Assembly (NCBI RefSeq): GCF_000972845.2 | Contig: NC_040022.1 | Location: 5,796,979 to 5,860,978, forward strand | Direction of reading: 5' to 3' | DNA length: 64,000 nucleotides | Source of the DNA: Larimichthys crocea | Taxonomy: Eukaryota; Chordata; Actinopteri; Sciaenidae | The notes under the pieces: generated by a model | Told to the model about the DNA's origin: nothing | Database searches by the model: none | The model's input: only the letters and a program-made list of their open reading frames with translations | Position numbers and translations under genes: made by a program | Shown here: positions 1 to 11,800 of the stretch, piece after piece | How positions within the stretch are numbered: position 1 is the stretch's first letter | How the letters are laid out: the number at the start of each line of letters is the position of its first letter

Positions 1-2039
1 ATAATTCATCCACGCCCTGGTGCAAGGCGTAAAGTTATACAGCAGTTGTCCACAAACCAAATCTCACCGTGTCACCCTCACATTGTATTAGTTTAACTAT
101 GTCGCCCACACCATTTTATAGCAGAGCAGGAAAAAAGCAAACTAGATCCATGCCCGGAAATCCAATGAGTCGCTGCATCAGTGTAGAACAGAGACATATT
201 TGAGATTTTTATAGTTAAAAAAAAAAAGGTTTATTTAAGAAGTAATTTATCTGGTTGATTGCCTGTCAGGAAAAGAGCGAAGCTGACTTTATGTTTACCT
301 TTTCTATTGCAAAGGTGTAAATACCTGAAGGGGTCTGTATACATATGGATTTGATTTATGGATTTGGTGTTAGAGAATAAGATATATGTGATACCGTGTG
401 ATATACCCAGAGGGTCATATTTCTAGACAGAGACAAAACACTTCTTTTTAACTTTGTTTCCAGCTGATGTGCCTTAGAAGTCCCACAGCAACAAGTGCAA
501 TGCAATAAATTAAAATAAGTCTGACTGATGAGGGTTTGTGGTGGGGTGTGTTTGACTTGGTGGGCTGGTTATCCACCAGAGTGAGGTGTTACAGGATAGG
601 GCTCCCACAGCTGTCTGCCATCACTCGCAAGTCTATTTTTTCTCAGTTCCTAGCTCCACTTCTCTCTTTTCTTGTCTCTTGTCCCTCAAACTTTATGGAT
701 ATAACTAAGTGAGTTGGGACAGGGTGGCCCCACTCTTTCTACGTGGGATGCAGGCAGATGGGAGAGGCCAGGGGTGCATTGGTTGATTTGCTTATGTGTT
801 AACTGCTGCCGTGCCGGATGGTTTCCTCATGTGCCCCACATGTTATCCAGAGCTGCATGCATTCAGGCCGGCAGCCAACTCTCCCATTCTGATTTCTCAC
901 CCTGCAGAAACCTCAGTGAAAACACTGATAAAACATTATTACAAACACCAAAACATGATAGAGATCTTGGTAGAAATGCTTCCATGTTTCCAGGTTGTTC
1001 TGCAGCTGCAAGTGTTTGCGTGCAGCACTTTATTCCTTGGTGTGTTGTATATTTATTTGTGAGGTGTTTCGACATCACAACAAAGGGTTCAACCATTTGG
1101 AGTAGATTGAAAGACCTTTCTTCCTCCGCGGTGTGGAAACATGCCATTTTCCAAAAATATCCTCCTTCAGGACGGCTGCTCACACTGTGTGCAGATGATG
1201 TACTGTAGAGTCTATGATACGTCAGTACAGATGTGTCTCAGTATTTTACTCCAATCTGCTCTGGATGTACTGGGAAATTCAAAGTTAGAGGTGCGACATG
1301 TAGTGTTTTATGTTTTAAAAACGAGATACACATTTCCCATAAATCGTAGTACTTCCTGTCTCAGGGGATGAAGCTGTTCCTCCTTCCTCCCTCTTGTCAC
1401 TTCAGTTATTTTAAACAGAAAAGGTCAGGATAAGTTAAGAACACCACATGTGCATTCAGATACTATAGGACCAGACAACATAAGGTTGGTAATGCACTGC
1501 TGTAATGTTTGAACTGTAATAAAGTTGTTGTATTGATGAAGAAATAATTCAGTAGCAGATATGGCATTTAGGAAAATGAAAAGCTTGTAGCTTTCTCTCG
1601 AGAATAGAAGGAAAAATGTGTCAACATGTATGAAAATGTCCACAGATATTTCTCAAACCACTTTCACTGAATAATCCATCATTTAGCTTGTCAGAGAAAA
1701 AGTACTTCTTTACTACTGAGGCAATATCCTGCCAGTTAGCCATTTATTTTTGATATTTTAGGAAATGTGGCTTTCATTGTTTTTGCAGCAACTAAATGAC
1801 AAAATAAGTCGTTTGGCATTGCCTTCCAAAACACACATAACCATGACAAAACCACTGTGGTCAAAGTTGGGTTTGGTTCGGGGGAGGGTTAAGAGATCAC
1901 AGTCATAGTTAAAACAAACTGACAAATTTATATAGTGTTTTATTAAAAAATATATTATAAATGCAACTTGTTATTTTGTTTTGTACAGGTTGTTGCATGC
2001 ATGGTCTGAACTGGGCGTGCACTCGGCTCATTGGAGCAC

Positions 2040-2790
2040 ACTGATTTAAAGCACTTTCGAATTGAAATTTAAGGTCAAGGAATTTTGGAAAATTACTGTT
2101 AATCAGAGAAAATAAGCAGGTCCATCAATGGTAACAGACAGACTGCAGAACGTAGGAACGTAGGAGTGACACAGTTCTATGGGCTGAAATATGTGCCACC
2201 AGAAACTGAATTTGAATCATTTATATTTGAATTTGACAGATTGTGTCCCGGGAGAGTTTTTTTTCCCCAGGACAGCTTATGAAAAAAGAGAACAATTCTG
2301 GGAAAAAAACGGGACAGGTGGCAACACTAGACTCAAATATAACTCCATAAAGCAGTTCTTCCTCTGTTTCATGGCAAGTTGCAACAAATAACCATTGTGT
2401 TACATGCTTGAAAACACAGGTGCTGATTGGCCGAAGAGGCCTCCTGTGTATCTGTGCTCGATTGCTCTGCCTCAGCTACCCCGATGTTTGTCACAGAAAA
2501 TTGAAATTGAATTGTGAGAACTGAATGCTCAGTTCCAAACTAATAAATTCATTTTACACAAATTACAAATTACAATTCAGATTTATTTTTTTAATGCAAT
2601 GATTCAAATTGAACAATACAAATTCAAATTATGTGATTCAAATTTAGATTTCAAATTTAAAATCTCAGAAAATCCAAATCCTGACTTGTCTTTCTGTCTT
2701 TTTTGTTTGCCAAATTGAATTGTATAATTGAATGAACAATCCAAAATATTATTCTGACAAAATGGTTGTAAAATTATATGATTTTTTAAA
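2040..2790. repeat. AT-rich tract with recurrent AATTCAAATT-like words
   Basis: Short words of the type AATTGAAATT, AATTCAAATT and TTTGAATTTG recur on both strands, most densely at about 2,490-2,720 with weaker copies at 2,050-2,240. It looks like a decayed mobile element or low-complexity expansion. I cannot name the family. Confidence 0.45.
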
Positions 2791-2852
2791 TGATTAATTA
2801 TCATTTATTTGTTTTGTTTTTTCAATTTCATTAGCAAGAGATGTTTTAACAG

Positions 2853-3700
2853 CATAATGCTATTTCTGTCTTAACACAAGCAGCAAAAGAGCTTTTGTCA
2901 GGTGAACGTAAACATGATGATTTTAGGTTTTTTCTTGTTTTGCTTTGATGTAACTAAGTACAGCTGCTGTCCTTTATGAAGTGGCAAGCAAAAAACCTTT
3001 TCAGAACCACCATTCAGTCCTACAAGGGGGGAGTATTTGATTTTCAGGAGTATTTCTTGGTTGATAAACATGGATTCCTGTTCCTATTTTGATTCAGTAA
3101 TTTGAGTTTTATCACCCCAGGCATATTTAACATGCATTCATACATAGCGTTATTTTGTTATAACAGGATGATACTTCCGACTTTTCACAAGCAGTAAAAG
3201 ATCTTTTGTAAACTGGTGAATTTGGTGAATGTAAACATGATGATTTTAGGCTTTTGAAAAGGGTTTTTTTATGGAGAGGAAAGTCTGCTTTGATGTAACT
3301 GAGTACAGCTGCTGTCTTTTATGAAGTGACAAGCTAAAAAACATTTCAGAGCCACCATTCAATCCTACAAGGGCGGAGTATTTGAAACTCTTTTTGAGAA
3401 GTATTTCTACACTGATAAACATGGCTTCCTGTTTTTTCCATCTTCAGGTTACAAAACAAACATGTTGGACATTGTAAATTTCAGCGCAGTAGGTTCTGAT
3501 AGAGACTATGAATCTTTTTGGTAATATTTTGGTTAGTTTGTGTAACTCTTTGAATGTCTTAGACTGAAAATAACAAAAGAATGATCTGTTAACAAAGGAG
3601 CCGCAACAGCAAGACAGATACTTGCATGGCTGAAGGTGACCGTGCATGTTTCTGAGTCAGTGACTTGAGTTTTATCCCCCCAAGCATTTTTTAATATGTC
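2853..3700. repeat. Imperfect local duplication, unit about 300 bp
   Basis: The segment starting near 2,870 is repeated starting near 3,181. Shared landmarks in order are: CACAAGCAG (2,875 and 3,186), GTAAACATGATGATTTTAGG (2,909 and 3,233), GATGTAACT followed by GAGTACAGCTGCTGTC-like sequence, ACCATTCA.TCCTACAAGGG, GGAGTATTTGA and GATAAACATGG. A third fragment at about 3,655-3,700 (TGACTTGAGTTTTATC) matches the end of the first unit at about 3,095-3,130. Spacing is about 310-330 bp and divergence is substantial, so the duplication is old. Confidence 0.75.
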
Positions 3701-4529
3701 TTAGATTATCCTACAATTGGCATGTCTGTTCCCTTTTATCTAAACTCTTCTTTTTTCTGCCATTTCAGCTGACTTGCTCTCTTGATTAATCTTGACAGAG
3801 GAAAAAACGTAGTTTGAATATTGTCTCCATATAAGTGCTCCCTGCTGATCAAATTAAAATTCTGCAGTCTATCTGTCAACCCCATCTCCGTCTGGTTTGC
3901 TGCATTCAGGTCCTCATATAGAAACCAGTCAAGGAGGAGAAAAGGCTGTACATAAACATTTAACACTGCTTACTTTGTTTGAAACTTTGAAAGTGTTTTT
4001 GCCAGATCTGAAGCAACTGCAGACCTTTGTACTGTACTTCAGTGACTTTCCACCTCTTATGTCCTTTCTGTTTATCAGTGAGGATTCATCTCTGACACAT
4101 AGCAGGAAGAAAAATCCCGTCGGACCCCAGAATGTTTAAGTGGTGATAAGACTGCAGGGAACCACACTCCAGGTCCAGTGGATGCTCACATATGGTCCTG
4201 CTTTTGACTGTGGTTTGGCTGCCGGTTTGTTGCTCCATACTTTCTGGTTTCAACATTTTATTTTCATTTGCTTGAGGTCATTTTCACAAATGCTCTTGGG
4301 TGTTTAATAAAGAGAGGGGAAAAAAAATACTAAAAGTGCATTTAATAAGTCTATAAGATCAAGCTGTGTGACTTATTGTGGATTTCTCTCAGAGGATTTT
4401 GAGGTGTATGCAGTCAACTTTGGGAAATCATTTACATAATTTAAAACGCTTCTCTACCAGAATTCAAACTCACTGAGGTTTCACAACCCCTCTTATGTTG
4501 TCTACATGTTTTGATCTGAAATCCAGTAC

Positions 4530-4885
4530 AATGAACTAAAGGAATAGTTCAGTATCTGGTTAGCTTAGCATGCTTATGCTTAGCATAAAGACTGGAAACA
4601 GCTAAAATGCCAAATGTAATAAAATCAGCCTGTTTAATCCATTCAAAAACCAAAGAGTAAAAACAACACATAATTTCTCTACTTGTCACCATTTTAAGGT
4701 TGCCAGGCAACAAGAGTCCAGGAAGTCACTGGTCCTGGTCCAGAGATAGTCTTGAACATAACGCCCATAATGCCCAATATTTCACTCTTCAGTATTTCGA
4801 GGAATTAAAAAAAGATATCATGTTCATTAGTGAACTTGAACTTGAAGAGGTGTTGATAGCCCAGGCTGGCTGCTGGCTGTAGCTG
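4530..4885 (+). repeat. Degenerate teleost interspersed repeat ('agcataaagactggaaacag' family)
   Basis: The segment contains AGCATAAAGACTGGAAACAG near 4,583 after a GTTAGCTTAGCATGCTTATG context, and ends with CTGGCTGCTGGCTGTAGCTG at about 4,865. I recognise both ends as an unnamed interspersed repeat very common in percomorph fish. The centre has diverged. Related pieces lie at 6,655-6,840 (opposite orientation) and 24,965-25,075. Confidence 0.65.
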
Positions 4886-6654
4886 TATATGCATATTATA
4901 TATGTATATTACCTGACTGATCTATGGATGTAAACACAAAGATACTTTAGCTAGAAAGACAAACCGGACACATAATGCAATGACATCTCTGTTTATTCTA
5001 TTATAGATGCTCATTTCATTTGCACACACTTTTGTTTGTTGTTCTTTTTTTTTCTTTTCTTTTTTTTTACATTTTAAGGTGTATTTTTGTATCTTGTATC
5101 AACTCTAAGAAATTCACATTTACACAATGCATTTTACATTAGTAGGTAAGTACAGGTGACATTCAGCTTTTTTGGGAGTGGGTCCTGATCTATCTGTATC
5201 AAGTTTGTAATAATATCACAGAGAACAGTGAACCATCCCCCCCATAGACTTCATGTTACGGCACATGTTACATGTCCTGTCGCCTCTGAAATGGAGGTAC
5301 ACAATGAAACTTACTGTACATGCAAAACCTCTGCACAGTAGAGCTGATTTCTATTGACTAATAGCATATGTGAGTTTTAGAGTAGAAGTCTTGGGTGACA
5401 CGTAAATATTTTTGTAATGCTACATGACCCTATTAGTTGCCAGTATTTATAGCATGTTAACATACAGTATGTGTTCACTGGCAACCTATTTGTACTGTAA
5501 GTCTCTCTATATTGGTGCCAGGTTTATACAGTTTGCTTGAGTCTCCAAGGTTCATCTATAACTCTGACTTCTATTTGCTAAAAACCTCCATTAGCTCTCA
5601 AAATATTTTTAAAAAAGCACATAAAATCATAAAATAAGTGGAAAAACTGCAAAAAAAAAAAATATATAGTCAAATTCTGAACTTAAAGACACCTGACACT
5701 GTACACAGGCACTTGAACTGCGGTACACTCTTTGAGTGCATTCATATTACATCTAATAAGTGCTACAAAATAACATATCAGTTAGAAAAAATACTGATTC
5801 CAAAAGTGTGATACTATTCATGATATAAACCAACAGGAAAATAGACAAAGACAAAAACAATTTACAACAACAGAATGAGGGCAAATTTAAAACCTTATCC
5901 TTGAATGTGTCTTGCATATTTCTGTTTATATTCGGGTTGTACATTCTTACATTGTGTGTATCACTTCACAAGCTGCTAGAGAAAGAGAAGAAGTCAGTTC
6001 AGGGTAGATGAGCGCACTGCTGGAGGGCTGATTGGACCTCAGGGGGAGACAGAATCAAGGAGTATGTTTCGACTTTTTTTCCCCTTTAAATCAACACTCT
6101 GGTCACTCATACTGTAGCAGTGACTCCTTTAATGTCACTGCCACAGCTAGGATCAGGATGAATCATGCCGGCTCTCTCAATAGAAGAATGAATCATACAC
6201 TGTCTGTCTATGTGTGTGTGTGTGTCTGTCTGCGTATCAACCAAGGAGCAGTGAGCAAGAAATTACAGCAGCATTGTATTTGTTTCCATTCATAATGCTG
6301 CCGTGTAACCGGATGATTAACAAGTGAAGAGAGCAGAAAGTTTAATTGTCTTGAGATGTTGGTGACCATGTGACCGATCCATGCAGCATCACACAGGATA
6401 TAATAACTCACTATGTCTGCCTGACATTTCTTATCTATCTATTGCTCACTACACTCTACAAAGTCTGCTGACAAGTAAACACATCTTACTTCTCCTTTTA
6501 AGTAATGGGTTGTCTTTGCTTTCTTTGCAAAAGTTACATGAGAAGATTTGTACCACTTGTCCAACCTGTACAAGCCCCAACGTCTTGTTTTGTTTTACGC
6601 ATACATTTCTGTATTAAACAAATGAGATGTATGATTTATTTAGCGAGCTTTCAA

Positions 6655-6840
6655 GTTGCTGGTGGGCAGATTTTGTTACTTTTGGACAGAGCACAATCTT
6701 TACGCTAAGCTGAGATAACCAAACCAGCTGCTGGTATTAGCTCTATATCAACTGTACGGACATTAAAGTGGTATCGATCTTCTCACCTAAGTCTAGACAA
6801 GAAAGAGATAAGCATATTTCTTTAAATCCATTAATGTCTG
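6655..6840 (-). repeat. Same fish interspersed repeat, reverse orientation
   Basis: The sequence reads ATTTTGTTACTTTTGGACAG, then TACGCTAAGCTGAGATAACC, CCAGCTGCTGG and GTGGTATCGATCTTCTCACC, ending in AAGCATATTTC. This is the order of the reverse complement of the element seen at 4,530 and 24,965. It is non-coding and degenerate. Confidence 0.7.
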
Positions 6841-7207
6841 AATCATAATGGAAGATGCATATCAACCCGTATCGTTCTACGTTTTTTTTTTTTTTCAACA
6901 TCAACAGCTGCTCTACATCTGTACCTGTCTACCTACCTACTCTAGCATACATCTAAAGACTTTTTTTTTTTTTTACAGAAATCTTCTACAGATCTCGTGA
7001 TCATTTTTTTCATCATACCACAAGAGGGACCCTGAGAAAATACGTGCCCCTGTAGGAATGAATACTAAAGCAGTGCAGTCAAGCTCAGCTTCTTTTACAA
7101 GATATCTATCTCGACTGTTTTTACGCTTTCTGCGAGCAGCAGGGGGCCAACATAAAAGTGGTCCTGTGTGATAAAAGGTGCCACCCAGCCTCGCTGCTAA
7201 GTGCTTT

Positions 7208-7227
7208 TATATCACCATGGTGATATA
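7208..7227. promoter_or_regulatory. Perfect 20-base palindrome centred on CCATGG
   Basis: TATATCACCATGGTGATATA is its own reverse complement. It sits in a locally GC-richer part of otherwise AT-rich non-coding DNA. It could be a dimer-binding site or chance; nothing else in the sequence decides. Confidence 0.35.
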
Positions 7228-8802
7228 GCAAATGTCAGTGGCCTCGGACTTGGATAAGGGGTCTGTAATGTCACGTTAAGGCTTCAAAGAGAGCCGTGTC
7301 GCCCCTCTGTCGTCCTCAGCATTATTCCCGATCAGAAGTGGCTAAGCTGAGTGGAGCAGAGGGTAAATGAAGCTGAAACCCTGAGGTAATTACTACCTGC
7401 CTGTCAGGACGTCTCTCTAATGGGCCCCATGTTGAACTGAGCGCCGCCGCCAGTGCATTAGAGCCTCAGTCCTGTTTATCACAGACACAGAGCCGTATGC
7501 AAGACTGTAAGAGTGAGTATGTGGCGGGTGGTGGTGTCAAGTGAGCTGAGGATAGTGGAAACAATTTGCTTCTAAGGGGTGTCCCAATTTTCCACTCAGT
7601 AAGTGTAAAGAATGACAGATGGGATTCCTTTTTCACGCATGTTTTTTTTTTTTCCAGTACCAAAATTCATTTAAGCATGTGTTTAATGAGCAACTCGCTA
7701 TACTCGGTCACTGATGGCGTCACAGCGACTTCCCTTCCCTTCCATCAATTCTATGCAGTGAGTCAGCAGAGCTCCACAGTGCAGAGATGTTTCTCTCATG
7801 TTGCACATCCAGGCTCCATAGAGGACTGTGGAGGAACCCTGCTGAATCAGCCATGTAACTCAAGCCACAAAATGAAAGTAATGCACCACAAACAGGAGAC
7901 AAACATTTGGGGTATGTTACATTCTAAGCATGAAATTACTGAAACATAATCCCTGGAGGTGCCGTGAAGAGGTCTATGTAAGCGAGGAGATAGAGACTGC
8001 GGAGTGCGGGAAGAAAAACTTTGATTACCAAGCGGGCTACACAGCGATTGACCTTTCTTCCCAAATATGACTCACTTGCATCAGTCGGTGCAGGCGATCT
8101 AAAACTGTGACGCAAACATTTTACAAGACAACATGCCGTGAAATGCGTCTGTGGGGAAACGATAAAAAAACATGAAACTTCAGATGAAGTTGGGAGTGAC
8201 TCACGGCTCCCCCGCTGCTTTTTGTATCGCTGACGATGGCGGGGGTCTAATAGAGTGAATCCTACAGAGAGAGACTGAGGATTATCCGAGAGTGGGATGC
8301 TACAGAGGAAGATGTGAGAGGAGAAAGGTTTCTTTTGAAAGAGGAGATAATGGATAACCTCTCTGCCTATTTACCTTTCAGGCACATACGTTTCATGGCT
8401 AATGAATCAGAGGGAAAGCTTTGAAAGGGGTAGAGGATACTAAGTTGGCAGTTAGTGAGAATTATGTCAATATAGATACTGCGATAGTCTGTTAATACGA
8501 GATGCACTGGCATATATCTATGATTATGTATCTGCAGTGACATTGGTACAGATAGTGGTTGATATTGCCGTAGATGTTGTGTCCAGGCACACTGATAGAT
8601 AGAGTTGGACTCTATATGCAGGGATGAAGAGTTAAACTGTGGCCCAAAGGTGCTGGGAGGTCCGTACAAGTCAAGTCTTTGCTCTGTGGCCACTTCACAT
8701 GTGAGTCACTTTTACATTCCCATGTGGCCCTCCCCTGCTTTTTTTTTTTTTTTGGTCCACGGTTCAAGTCCCCACTCTCCTCTCCCTGTGTTCAGCTCTG
8801 AC

Positions 8803-8877
8803 GTCTCCTTCTTCCTCCTCTTCCTCAGACTTCAGGGGGAGGCGTGTCAGGCTGGGGTCCACCATCCACCCTCACCA
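8803..8877 (-). CDS. ngfr: Candidate start of the next ngfr exon (exon 6), frame disrupted
   Basis: On the minus strand a strong acceptor (long pyrimidine tract then CTGCAG, ending at 8,878) is followed by sequence that, joined in the phase left by exon 5, reads V-V-R-V-D-G-G. In mammalian p75NTR the residues just after this junction end in the same D-G-G. The frame then runs P-Q-P-D-T-P-P-P-E-V and stops (TGA at 8,825-8,827). One base shorter in the CCCC run at 8,854-8,857 would instead read on as PSLTRLPLKSEE and reach G-D at a possible donor (GTCAGA from 8,802). No death domain follows. It could be a real exon with a sequence error, an alternative exon giving a receptor without death domain, or chance. 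Confidence 0.35.
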
Positions 8878-11800
8878 CTGCAGGGAGAGAGTGAAGAGAA
8901 ATATGTCAGGCTCTGGAAGAATGACACAGGTGATTTGTGGTGATATTTAAATCAGCGGTGGTTCATCTTTTGGCATGGACCTTTTTCTTATTCACACAAT
9001 TATACATATTTTCACTTATATCAACACAGTATTCTTGTATTTCCCACTGAGTACCTTCTTTTTAGTAAGAGGGAAGTCCTTGATTAGGGTTTTTTTCATC
9101 CCCACAAAGATTATAACTTCATATCCACCAAAAAGAAATACCTTAAACCCCTGATAGTCACACTTTTCCCTGCAGGGGGCCCTGTAGTGTCACTCACTCA
9201 TCTGAGCCTGGTAAACTGGAGTCATTAGCCGGATGAAGATGGGAGACAAATGCTCTCTTTTCCCACAAACCTCTTAACCTGCTGTCAATTGAAGGAATCC
9301 ATGGAAACAGCTCGGGAATGTAGAGGCGTTTCTGAGAGGACCCCCGAGTCCGGTGGGTGTATTCTTGTCCTTATAAATGCATCCTTGTGCCACGGAAGTG
9401 TAGTACAAGAGGGTTTATTTTAAAGCTTTAGAAGAGGGGGGGGCTCTTTTGTCAATGTATAACGTCATACCCTCCCTCTGTTTTCATTCCTTTTCCCTTC
9501 CTAAAAACCCATCTTTTCTACATATTTCACTGTTATAAAATACACTTGGTCTGCCTCTCTGCTCACAGTGTCTATCCACACTGATCCTGTCCAGTGATGG
9601 CCACACTCCATAGCGCTTCTCTCTCTTCCTTCCTGTTTAAACAGACACTCTTCAGGCAGCACCAGTGACAAAAAGCAGAGAGACCCTGATTCTGCCCAGT
9701 GCAAAGCCATCTGTAAATGCAGACATACACGCAGTGGCTCGCACCTATGCTTATACTTCAATGCCGTTCAGTGTCTGAACTGGCCTTGCACCTCATTTTG
9801 AGGTTGCTAATAATGACCACATGGCTGTCCGATATTGTCCAACCTCATTCCAAGAATCAATACAAGCTGTCTTTCACTGTACCAGTTCAATCTGTCCTGA
9901 AATGCGGACTCCCAATGGCAGCAAAGATTTGTTGCCGACTTCTCCTCCTTTCTTTTTTTAATCAGCACATTCAGACAATCCTGATTGGACCCTAAGCCAT
10001 GATAAAGCTTTCTAATTTGCTGATTAGTATTGAGTTTGAGATGGCTTTATGGTAATCACAAGAACTACCAGGGAAAACTTAAGAGACAGTGGGATTGTTT
10101 TACTAATTTGAAAAAAGATATTACTTGTTTTTCTACTTTACTTATCTCACCCTCAGGGTTAGGGTCAGGGTTAGTTGGACAACTAATGTTATTACTTTTC
10201 CATTGAAACCCCAGATTGCACAGACTATTATGAGTCAATGGGTCCCTGGGCATTAAAAGGCCCCTTCACTCCCAGTCATTTTTAGGGGTATTATGTAACA
10301 TAATGTCATTAAGGCAACTTATTTTCTGAATTACTTTGATAATTAGTGATGGGATGTTACAGGAACACAGTATTTTCTTTCACAGTTTGAACTATTTTTC
10401 ATAGCATTAATTTCCACAGATCATCTTTTATCGACTCCAGATAAATTATAGCTGTTTCACTAGCTGAGGCTGTCTGTTGCTAATACAGCAAAGGCAAACT
10501 GTTGATTTACTGTTGGATGAAGTCTTTTGAGTCCGTTTATTCTTGTGAACAGTGGATGTGTTTGTTTACTAGATTGTTCTTCCTATGAGGATTTCACGTT
10601 GATTTTTTTGACTGAAGACACTCTTCCTGGCATCAAGGATAATGTGGCTAATCTGACAGCTAAATGAATAAAATGGATTGCATTTTCATATAATTATGTT
10701 TTATTTTATTTCTTTTACTGTCAGATATAATATATTTGATGTAGGTTAAACTAAAGCACGCACTGTGTAGCTGTATAAGACTCTGTCTCTGCAGATTATA
10801 ATGGATTAGGAGTAATTGACGTGATTGGGACATCTCTACTTTTATGTCTTGTAAAGTGAATTTGGCGTTCACTCTGAAGTTGTCAGACTACTTTATCCAC
10901 TCCAACATTAGAGCTGGTAAACACAAGTCGACACAAGTTGTTTACTTTTCATCATTTATTAATAGTGCTTACTCTTCATAGTTCTTCAGATCATGTTAGA
11001 AAACAACCAGGAAAGTGCAAAAATGATTTTTAGTTCTATTCTCTATAGTTACTCAACCTGTTTGGTTGAAAAGGTCTAACAAATACTTCACAACACAACA
11101 GCAACAAAGCTCTGTCTTTGGGACCCTAACCTCTAAGTCTTAAGGGCGTGTACTGTAGGCCAGGACCAAAGAGGCAGAATTTGAAATTCATCACCTGATA
11201 TGGAAACTGATCATGACTAATGTAGCTGTCATCCAACAACGGCGAGGATATTTTCACACAGAGAAGTTTTATCAAAGCTCTCTGATTAAATTTGCATTAG
11301 TAATACATGACTCATCTGCAATATTACTGTAACTTGCTGCTGGATAATGTTTCACACTGAAGAATGTAGTGTTGAGCTCCTGCAGGTCCTTCAGGCTCTC
11401 GTAGTGAATCACAAACAAACTCGTATTGTGGGTCTTATTTTCTTTTATCCTTCAGACGAAGTCCAATCTACTCATTCATTCTGATGAATATAATCTGCGT
11501 TTCTTTTATTGAAGACCATATGCTGCATGTTTTTGAATTTTTTTCTTGACTGACTCCATTTTGTAAAGACTGTGAGGTCAAACACAGGACAGGGATGCAC
11601 GGATGGGTGATGCGAGTGAGGGCTTAGAGTTTTGTTTGAATTTTAAACGCATTCAATATGCACAATGCAGAGGGGGAGGCGAGCAGCAAGAGCGGCTCTT
11701 TTTAATAGAGATGCGTAGACAGAAATGAGGCAGCGTACCCTTCGTATAGGAGCTCTCACCCCTCACCAGTGACTCATGCAGGGAATACCCTCTCTGAATG

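Larger units (their letters stand above)
1..8802. other. Non-coding stretch, presumed ngfr intron 5 or 3' flank
   Basis: I find no exon I can support here on either strand. The minus strand was read specifically for a death domain (a Gly-Asp-Thr-Trp type motif and following helices), because the next ngfr exon should lie in this direction; none was seen. The stretch holds AT-rich DNA with AATTCAAATT-like motifs (about 2,040-2,790), a locally duplicated segment (2,853-3,700), pieces of a common fish repeat (4,530-4,885 and 6,655-6,840) and a 20-base perfect palindrome (7,208-7,227). Open frames here are short and show no family resemblance. Confidence 0.6.

Noticed and set aside
8761..8771. 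GGTTCAAGTCC, like the B box/T-arm of a tRNA
   Set aside because: No A box, acceptor stem or anticodon arm could be found upstream at tRNA spacing. At most it is a fragment of a tRNA-derived SINE.
8828..8928. Possible plus-strand exon (TTCCTCAG acceptor, ACACAG/GTGATT donor)
   Set aside because: The translated product resembles nothing, and the minus-strand reading of the same place fits ngfr better.
10140..10175. Telomere-like GGGTTAG words
   Set aside because: Only two or three irregular copies are present; there is no array.
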